A stretch of DNA of 64,000 bases from Candidatus Nitrotoga sp. HW29 (GTDB lineage Bacteria; Pseudomonadota; Gammaproteobacteria; Burkholderiales; Gallionellaceae), in assembly GCF_924101635.2 (NCBI RefSeq), contig NZ_CAKMAA020000020.1, positions 1 to 64,000 of the forward strand, given 5' to 3'. Under the pieces are notes generated by a model. It had not been told where the DNA came from and ran no database searches. It saw only the letters and a program-made list of their open reading frames with translations. Shown here piece after piece: positions 57,884 through 64,000 of this stretch. The stretch's first letter is position 1, and the number at the start of each line of letters is the position of its first letter. The translations under genes were made by a program, and so were the position numbers.

Positions 57884-59257
57884 ATGACCGCACTTAACAT
57901 CGTCATTCTTGCTGCTGGCAGAGGGCAGCGCATGCACTCCGATAAACCAAAAGTGCTGCATTCCTTGGCTGGTCGCCCACTACTGCAACATGTACTCGAT
58001 ACCGCTGTTCAATTTGCTTCCGGTATAACCTGCGTGGTGTATGGTCATGGGGGCGAAGCCGTACCACAAGCGATGGCAAACTATGAGGCTGAATTTGTTT
58101 TGCAGGCACCGCAACTCGGGACTGGCCACGCGGTACAGCAAGCGCTACCATACTTAAATGATCATACCTTGACGTTGGTGCTGTATGGCGATGTGCCACT
58201 TATTCAGCCCGGGACACTGGAGAAAATGTTGGGGGAGCAGCAAGCACTTACCCTACTCACCATTCACCTTGACAACCCCACCGGTTACGGTCGTATCGTG
58301 CGCGATAGCGTAGACAATGTACGTTGCATAGTAGAAGAAAAGGACGCCACTACAGACCAGCGCACCATCCGCGAAATTAATACAGGCATCCTTGCCGTTC
58401 CCACTCATCTACTACGTAACTGGTTATCGAAGTTACGCAATGACAATGTACAAGGTGAGTACTATCTGACCGACATCGTCGCCATGGCCGTGGCACAAGG
58501 CATCGCAGTACGTACCGTGCAACCCGCGCATGAATGGGAAGTAGTCGGTGTCAACAACAAAGCACAACTGGCCGAACTGGAACGTACCTGGCAATATGAA
58601 CAGGCGCACCAACTATTAGTACACGGTGTTACCTTGGCTGACCCTGCACGCCTTGATGTACGCGGTAAACTGGTCTGCGGACGTGATGTTGAAATTGATG
58701 TTGGCTGCATCTTCGAAGGCGATGTCTATCTAGGAAATGGCGTGCGAGTAGGCGCTTACAGCGTTATAAAAGATACTCACATTGGCGCCAATACCTACAT
58801 CGAACCCTATAGCCATATTGATCAAGTAAATATCGGTGAAAACTGCCGTATTGGTCCTTATGCCCGCCTGCGACCCGGCAGCAAACTAAATAACGACGTG
58901 CATATTGGAAACTTTGTCGAAGTAAAAAACAGTGAAATTGCCGCCAGCAGCAAAGCTAACCATTTAAGCTATATTGGTGACAGCAACGTCGGTAGCCGCG
59001 TTAATATAGGCGCAGGTACGATCACCTGCAATTATGATGGCGCAAACAAGCATCGTACGATTATCGAAGATGATGTTTTTATCGGCTCCAATACACAGCT
59101 GGTAGCGCCAGTAAAAATCGGATGTGGTGCCACTATAGGTGCAGGTTCAACTATTACGCGCGACGCACCGGAAGGAGAATTGACCCTGTCACGTGCACAA
59201 CAAATTACTTTGCCGGGCTGGCGGAGACCAAGCAAGAAAAATAATATACCTAAATAG
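57884..59257 (+). CDS. glmU: Bifunctional UDP-GlcNAc pyrophosphorylase GlmU
   Basis: A 457-residue enzyme making UDP-GlcNAc for cell wall and lipopolysaccharide. The N-terminal uridylyltransferase domain has [20 protein letters not shown] and [15 protein letters not shown]. The C-terminal part, from about residue 250, is a left-handed beta-helix with hexapeptide repeats and the acetyltransferase block ([37 protein letters not shown]). It is separated from atp by the terminator. Confidence 0.98.
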   Translation: MTALNIVILAAGRGQRMHSDKPKVLHSLAGRPLLQHVLDTAVQFASGITCVVYGHGGEAVPQAMANYEAEFVLQAPQLGTGHAVQQALPYLNDHTLTLVLYGDVPLIQPGTLEKMLGEQQALTLLTIHLDNPTGYGRIVRDSVDNVRCIVEEKDATTDQRTIREINTGILAVPTHLLRNWLSKLRNDNVQGEYYLTDIVAMAVAQGIAVRTVQPAHEWEVVGVNNKAQLAELERTWQYEQAHQLLVHGVTLADPARLDVRGKLVCGRDVEIDVGCIFEGDVYLGNGVRVGAYSVIKDTHIGANTYIEPYSHIDQVNIGENCRIGPYARLRPGSKLNNDVHIGNFVEVKNSEIAASSKANHLSYIGDSNVGSRVNIGAGTITCNYDGANKHRTIIEDDVFIGSNTQLVAPVKIGCGATIGAGSTITRDAPEGELTLSRAQQITLPGWRRPSKKNNIPK

Positions 59258-59284
59258 ATTAGACCATACTTACAAGGTAAGTTT

Positions 59285-60634
59285 TTATTTTCCGATGCAA
59301 AACCGGCTAAATATTTCACCGAGTAGATCATCCGCACTAAATTCGCCTGTAATAGAATTCAGTTTTTCTTGAGCAAGTCTCAGCTCTTCCGCGCACAGTT
59401 CCGGACGATTTATTTCCCCTGCTGCCCGCTGCAAATGGTCACGTGCGTTCAATAATGCATAGATATGGCGTTCACGCGCCATAAAAATACCTGCCTCTTG
59501 ATGCCAACCAAGCAGTGACAACAACTCATTACGCAGAAGTTCAAGCCCCTCGCCAGTTTTAGCCGACAGATAAATGTGACATTCGTCATCCTGCTCTTTT
59601 ACATAGGCGTGCTGAGCAAGCAAATCAACTTTATTAAAAACATATAATCGCGGAATTTCGCTCGGCAATTCGTCTAAAATTTTCTGATCATCCTCAGTCA
59701 TCCCGTAGCTGGCATCCAACAGAATCAGGATAGCATCCGCTTTTTTTAGCGCTTCATATGTACGCGCAATCCCCATCTGCTCCACGGCGTCCTCTGCCTT
59801 GCGCAAGCCCGCCGTATCTATAATATGCAACGGCACCCCCCCGATCTGAATAGAGCGGCTAATAAGATCACGCGTAGTGCCTGGGAATTCACTCACTAAC
59901 GCGGCATCTTCCCCACTTAATCGGTTAAGCAGGCTCGACTTCCCTACATTAGGTTGGCCAACCAGCACAATATGTGCTCCCTCTCGCAACAGGCTCCCCT
60001 GTTGTGCCAAACTCAAAATCTTTTCTAATTCTGCATGCAATACGACTAGTCGTGTATCACGCTGTGTGATAGTTAAAGCATCAATCTCTTCTTCCGGAAA
60101 ATCCAACATGGCCTCGATCAACATACGTAACGCCACTAACTCGCCCACTAAGTAATGAATCGCCTGAGAAAATTCGCCTTGTAACGAACGCATGGCACTG
60201 CGCGCAGCCTGGCTGGTGGTCGCAGCTATCAGGTCAGCTACGCTTTCTGCTTGCGCCAAATCGAGTTTTTCATTTAGAAATGCACGTTGTGTAAATTCAC
60301 CCGGCTGGGCGAGGCGAGCCCCAATCTCAAGACAGCGCTGTAACACCAATTGCAATATGGCTGTACCGCCATGTCCTTGCAATTCTAAAATATCTTCGCC
60401 GGTATAAGAGTGTGGCGCAGGAAAGAACAGAGCGATACCTTGATCCAAAACTTGCCCTTGTGCATCCAGAAATGATGCATATGTCGCGCATCGTGGCACT
60501 GGTACTTTCCCTAATAGAGTTTGTACCAATAAAGAAAGGTCATGCCCGGATAATCTGACTACGCCAATACCACCTTGTCCATGAGGGGTAGCGATTGCGG
60601 CAATAACATCAGGCTTTAACTGCACCTTTGACAT
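59285..60634 (-). CDS. mnmE: tRNA modification GTPase MnmE
   Basis: A 449-residue protein with an N-terminal tetrahydrofolate-binding domain (IAAIATPHGQGGIGVVRLSG, SYTGEDILELQGHGG) and a central G domain. GQPNVGKSSLLNRL is G1, DTAGLRKAED is G3 and NKVD is G4. The C-terminal CIGK is the catalytic cysteine motif. It works with MnmG. The ATG at 60634 overlaps the yidC stop by 26 bp. Confidence 0.98.
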   Translation of the reverse strand: MSKVQLKPDVIAAIATPHGQGGIGVVRLSGHDLSLLVQTLLGKVPVPRCATYASFLDAQGQVLDQGIALFFPAPHSYTGEDILELQGHGGTAILQLVLQRCLEIGARLAQPGEFTQRAFLNEKLDLAQAESVADLIAATTSQAARSAMRSLQGEFSQAIHYLVGELVALRMLIEAMLDFPEEEIDALTITQRDTRLVVLHAELEKILSLAQQGSLLREGAHIVLVGQPNVGKSSLLNRLSGEDAALVSEFPGTTRDLISRSIQIGGVPLHIIDTAGLRKAEDAVEQMGIARTYEALKKADAILILLDASYGMTEDDQKILDELPSEIPRLYVFNKVDLLAQHAYVKEQDDECHIYLSAKTGEGLELLRNELLSLLGWHQEAGIFMARERHIYALLNARDHLQRAAGEINRPELCAEELRLAQEKLNSITGEFSADDLLGEIFSRFCIGK

Positions 60635-62273
60635 TAGCCTCCAGTCCACGCGTGATGTACCACTGTTGAACGATGGAAAGTATATTGTTTACAATAGAAT
60701 ACAGCACCAACCCGGCCGGGAAGAAGAAAAATACCACGCTAAATACAATGGGCAGCATTTTCATAAGTTTCGCTTGTAACGGATCTGGAGGAACAGGATT
60801 TAACTTACTTTGGATTATCATGGAGGCACCCATGATTAACGGTAAAACATAATAGGGATCAGGCACTGATAAATCCGTAATCCAACCAAAAAATGGAGCA
60901 TAACGTAATTCGACACTTGCAAGAATAGCCCAGTACAGTGCGATAAATACTGGTATCTGAACCAACATGGGCAAACATCCCCCAAGCGGATTAATTTTTT
61001 CCGTCTTATATAATTCCATCATCGCTTTATGCAAGCGCTCGCGGTCATCGCCATATTGCTGCTTGATTTTTTCCAACTTGGGGGCGACTACACGCATTTT
61101 TCCCATCGAACGATAACTGGCCGCGGATAAAGGAAAGAATAATAGTTTAATAAAAACAGTCAACAAAATAATGGCTATTCCCCAATTAGCTACCCAGCCG
61201 TACAGATAAGAAAGCAACCAGAACAATGGAGTAGAAATAATTGTCAACCAGCCATAATCTACTGTTAACCCCAACCCTGGTGCGATTTCATCCAGCGAGG
61301 TTTGAGCTGGTCCGGCATAAAGCGGCACACTAATCTTTGCGCTTTGGCCAGGCGCAATTGCTGCTACTGGTAAAATTACCCCTACCGAATAAAGCTCATT
61401 TTCCAAATGCCTCGTATAAAACTCTCTCTGTATCTTATCCTTGGGTAACCACGCCGCTACAAAATAATGTTGCAACATCCCTGCCCAACCATTATCTGCA
61501 CTTTGAGAATACTTGGCTTTACCACTCTCAATATCGGGGAAGCCCACTTTCTGAAACTTGTCCTTCTCTGTATAAATCGCAGTACCCGTGTAAGTAGGCA
61601 AAAACATTGATGCACCTTCAGGTGTAGATTTGTCGCGCACCAACTGAAAATAAGTAGACGGAGAAAGTGAGTTGGTGCCAATATTTTCAATTTCGTAACC
61701 TACATCTATCAGGTAACCACCTCGATGGAACACATAAAATTTAGTTATTTTTGCACCTACAACATTAGTTGCAAGTAATCGCACTTCAATTGTATTTTTA
61801 CCTTCGGTTAATAGATATTCGTTAGCCTCGGCTGTGAATGTCGTATTGTGCGTAGGTAATCCAGTGCCAAGCAAACCTGTCTGAGCGATATAAGTATGTG
61901 CTCCTTTATCCTGCAGTAAAACGAATGGTTTGTTCTTGTTTTTGCTATCTCGCTGTTGTAAAAACTCCAAGCGACGTAAATCTCCCCCCACAGTATTAAT
62001 TTCTGCAGTTAGATAATCTGTTTTTACAATAATTTTTTGCCCGGCCTGAATTTTATGTTGGGTAGCAATTGTCTCCGGACTAGCCGGAGCTGCTGCTGTT
62101 GCCGTAGCCGTTATAGCAAGTGCACTATCTTTTGGCGCGGCAATTTTTGGAACAGTAGCAGGTACTGTTCGTATTATTGGTTGTTGAGTGCGTTGCCAGC
62201 TATCCCACAACAACATAATTGATATTGAAAAAGCCAAAAAAAAGAACAGCCTAAACAGCTTGTGAAAATCCAT
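60609..62273 (-). CDS. yidC: Membrane protein insertase YidC
   Basis: A 554-residue insertase of the Gram-negative type: an N-terminal TM anchor (about 8-23), a large periplasmic domain, then five membrane segments with the family GGCLPMLVQIPVFIALYWAI motif and RSMGKMRVVAPKLEKIKQQYG on the cytoplasmic side. It belongs to the rpmH-rnpA-yidD-yidC-mnmE operon. Confidence 0.98.
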   Translation of the reverse strand: MDFHKLFRLFFFLAFSISIMLLWDSWQRTQQPIIRTVPATVPKIAAPKDSALAITATATAAAPASPETIATQHKIQAGQKIIVKTDYLTAEINTVGGDLRRLEFLQQRDSKNKNKPFVLLQDKGAHTYIAQTGLLGTGLPTHNTTFTAEANEYLLTEGKNTIEVRLLATNVVGAKITKFYVFHRGGYLIDVGYEIENIGTNSLSPSTYFQLVRDKSTPEGASMFLPTYTGTAIYTEKDKFQKVGFPDIESGKAKYSQSADNGWAGMLQHYFVAAWLPKDKIQREFYTRHLENELYSVGVILPVAAIAPGQSAKISVPLYAGPAQTSLDEIAPGLGLTVDYGWLTIISTPLFWLLSYLYGWVANWGIAIILLTVFIKLLFFPLSAASYRSMGKMRVVAPKLEKIKQQYGDDRERLHKAMMELYKTEKINPLGGCLPMLVQIPVFIALYWAILASVELRYAPFFGWITDLSVPDPYYVLPLIMGASMIIQSKLNPVPPDPLQAKLMKMLPIVFSVVFFFFPAGLVLYSIVNNILSIVQQWYITRGLEANVKGAVKA

Positions 62274-62294
62274 ATGGTTTTGCCTATGTAAATC

Positions 62295-62507
62295 TTATGG
62301 AGCGGGATCATAACCACCTGGATTCCAGGGGTTGCAACGAATCACTCGCTTTATGCTTAACCACGTACCACACCAAACACCATGTTTAGAAATAGCCTCA
62401 CGAGCATATTGAGAACAACTTGGAGTAAAACGGCAGGTCGGAGGCATGGACGGACTTAATAAATATTGATATAAATCAATCAACCTAATTAAGAATTGTC
62501 GCATCAC
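62295..62507 (-). CDS. yidD: Membrane protein insertion efficiency factor YidD
   Basis: A 70-residue protein with [29 protein letters not shown], the Cys-rich YidD signature, and [14 protein letters not shown] at the end. An amphipathic N-terminal helix probably attaches it to the inner membrane, where it helps YidC. Its ATG overlaps the rnpA stop. Confidence 0.96.
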   Translation of the reverse strand: MMRQFLIRLIDLYQYLLSPSMPPTCRFTPSCSQYAREAISKHGVWCGTWLSIKRVIRCNPWNPGGYDPAP

Positions 62508-62854
62508 ATACGGGCAGACTGAAATAACTGTAATAACGCTAACCGACCTTCAGCCGAAGTTTCAGAGTTAAATTGTCGCTTGGCCCGTACCACTACATCA
62601 ACCGAATGCGTGACTGAAAAATTAAGCCTAAATATATTTCGAATCATGCGTTTTGCGAAATTTCTAGATATTGCTTTTGGCATACTTCTTTTACTAGCTA
62701 TTACCCCAAGGCGGGAATAACCATTCTCATTTTTTCGTATATAGACTGTAAACCATTTATTTGTCAAGTAATGGGCACGAAGCGCTAATTCGAATTCTAT
62801 CGGTTGTTTTATCCGACGGCATGAAGGTAAAGTTTGTTTGGCATTAAACTGCAA
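62504..62854 (-). CDS. rnpA: Ribonuclease P protein component
   Basis: A 116-residue basic protein binding the RNase P RNA. The RNR-type motif appears as [17 protein letters not shown], and [13 protein letters not shown] precedes it. The start is TTG at 62854, inside the last codons of rpmH, so the two genes overlap out of frame by 11 bp. Confidence 0.95.
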   Translation of the reverse strand: MQFNAKQTLPSCRRIKQPIEFELALRAHYLTNKWFTVYIRKNENGYSRLGVIASKRSMPKAISRNFAKRMIRNIFRLNFSVTHSVDVVVRAKRQFNSETSAEGRLALLQLFQSARM

Positions 62855-62978
62855 GGCGTTTACGGCCTTTAGCTCTTCGAGCTGCTATAACAGCTCTTCC
62901 CCCCTTGGTTTTCATACGAACTAAAAATCCATGAGTCCGTTTCCTTTTAGTAACAGACGGTTGATATGTGCGTTTCAT
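62844..62978 (-). CDS. rpmH: 50S ribosomal protein L34
   Basis: A 44-residue protein: [20 protein letters not shown], then [20 protein letters not shown] and RLAV before TAA. It is the standard highly basic L34 and heads the operon divergent from dnaA. Confidence 0.97.
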   Translation of the reverse strand: MKRTYQPSVTKRKRTHGFLVRMKTKGGRAVIAARRAKGRKRLAV

Positions 62979-63250
62979 TGGTAATACCCCTAATTAATAA
63001 TTAATACTTTAAAACCCGCTATTACATTATTTACGAGAGTTCATGTCAAGCTTATTTTAATTATAATGTAATGACTACGATAAATTACCTATACTTTTAC
63101 CGTATGATTTATCTAATTTAATTAGCCAAATTAATATAAACAGTGGCTAATTTTAGAATTTCTCTCAATAGCTTATCTAACAGTAAATAATTTTTTACCT
63201 TCCATGTAGTAGAATGTTCAAAGATTTTTTTGCATTGTCATCTGAAAATT
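62979..63250. promoter_or_regulatory. rpmH-dnaA divergent region
   Basis: 272 bp of very AT-rich DNA where oriC often lies in Proteobacteria. It must carry the dnaA and rpmH promoters. I see no match to the DnaA box TTATCCACA; TTATCTAA sequences at about 63110 and 63173 are only partial. The origin may lie beyond dnaA. Confidence 0.5.
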
Positions 63251-64000
63251 ATGCGAGACAAAACATTATGGGATTCCTGTCTTCTTTTTTTTGAAGGTAC
63301 GCTTACCTCACAACAATTTAATTCTTGGATTAAACCTCTTAATTTTGAAATTCACGGTAATCAAATTACTTTGACTGCACCCAATAGTTTTACGTTAAAA
63401 CTTGTACAAGAACGATTTTTACCAGAAATTTCCAAGCAAGCAGCATTATTTCTTTCATGTCCACCGAGTTTTGAGTTGCGCATAGAAGAAAAATCTCTCG
63501 ATTCACTTCCTTCAACATTGCCCGTCGCTATAACCAATAGCGCCCCATCTATATCTCAACTCACTCTTAATAAACACAAAAATCAAAATCAACTTAATTC
63601 TTTATTATCTTTTGAAAACTTTGTTACCGGTAAGGCAAATCAATTAGCTCATGCCGCAGCAATACAAGTTGCTGAAACACCTGGCACCACATATAACCCC
63701 TTATTTATTTATGGTGGGGTCGGGTTAGGTAAAACTCATTTAATTCAGGCTATTGGAAATCATATAAAACTTGAGAATGCACAGGCAAAAATTTGCTATG
63801 TCCATGCTACAAATTATATTTCAGATGTTGTTCGTGCTTTTCAAACTAAGAAATTCGATGAATTCAAGCAATTTTACAACTCATTAGATTTACTATTAAT
63901 TGATGATATTCAATTCATTGCCGATAAAACGGGAACTCAACAAGAATTTTTCTATACGCTTAATTCATTGATTGACGGACATAAACAAGTTGTAATTACC
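63251..64000 (+). CDS. dnaA: Chromosomal replication initiator DnaA (partial)
   Basis: The frame starts at ATG 63251 and runs off the window after 250 codons. Domain I is LWDSCLLFFEGTLTSQQFNSWIKPL; a variable linker covers about residues 90-115. The AAA+ domain begins LLSFENFVTGKANQLAHAAA, with P-loop YGGVGLGKTHLIQAIGNH and Walker B LLLIDDIQFI. The DNA-binding domain lies outside. It marks the replication origin region. Confidence 0.98.
   Translation, partial: MRDKTLWDSCLLFFEGTLTSQQFNSWIKPLNFEIHGNQITLTAPNSFTLKLVQERFLPEISKQAALFLSCPPSFELRIEEKSLDSLPSTLPVAITNSAPSISQLTLNKHKNQNQLNSLLSFENFVTGKANQLAHAAAIQVAETPGTTYNPLFIYGGVGLGKTHLIQAIGNHIKLENAQAKICYVHATNYISDVVRAFQTKKFDEFKQFYNSLDLLLIDDIQFIADKTGTQQEFFYTLNSLIDGHKQVVIT

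Overview
The window looks like a betaproteobacterial chromosome next to the replication origin. The best guess is the order Nitrosomonadales (Nitrosomonas, Gallionella or Nitrotoga-like relatives). Three things suggest this: the gene order dnaA / rpmH-rnpA-yidD-yidC-mnmE and mnmG-rsmG-parA-parB-atpIBEFHAGDC-glmU; a nirK cluster with the same order as the ncgABC-nirK operon known from Nitrosomonas europaea; and several c-type cytochromes. The genus cannot be fixed by reading alone.

Region 1 (1-13.5 kb) is a complete type III-A (Csm) CRISPR-Cas locus. It has a 21-repeat array, two different tandem cas2 genes, a reverse transcriptase-Cas1 fusion, a DUF1874-family cyclic-oligoadenylate ring nuclease (Crn2-like), a two-TM-helix CARF protein (candidate membrane effector), csm5-csm4-csm3-csm2-cas10 and a divergent cas6. 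Cas10 keeps GGDD (cyclic oligoadenylate synthesis) but its HD motif reads HG, so immunity probably relies on RNA cleavage and second-messenger signalling. The leader-proximal, newest spacer is the 3' end of a tRNA, most likely tRNA-Asn including CCA, and the crRNA would be antisense to that tRNA. This is the most striking observation here and fits spacer capture from RNA by RT-Cas1.

Region 2 (13.6-14.7 kb) is a scar zone with an IS630-type remnant, a DnaJ fragment and a GFA-family gene. Region 3 (14.8-20.6 kb) is housekeeping: yicC, rph, rdgB, hemW, trmB, thiG, thiS and tRNA-Gly(CCC), with two hairpin repeats. Region 4 (20.7-27.6 kb) has sugar and envelope genes (GT2 glycosyltransferase, UDP-xylose synthase-like epimerase, methyltransferase, YdcF), a large secreted protein of unknown function and an AlbA_2-type ATPase.

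Region 5 (27.8-36 kb) has CusAB-type heavy-metal efflux, a monoheme cytochrome, a DUF1264 protein, a tetraheme cytochrome preceded by a TATAA tandem repeat, and a DsrE-like protein. Region 6 (36.3-42.2 kb) has a SulP transporter, a decayed YeeE/YedE gene, a BigR/SqrR-like ArsR regulator, a MocR regulator divergent from cupin and AhpD-like genes, and IS remnants. Region 7 (42.3-45.6 kb) is ncgA-ncgB-ncgC-nirK behind a promoter overlapped by an NsrR-like palindrome, which fits control by nitric oxide or nitrite.

Region 8 (45.7-64 kb) is the origin-proximal core: a decayed IS5-type transposase, a parS site, mnmG, rsmG, parA, parB, the whole ATP synthase operon, glmU, and on the minus strand mnmE-yidC-yidD-rnpA-rpmH. 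dnaA starts at 63251 and runs off the right edge.
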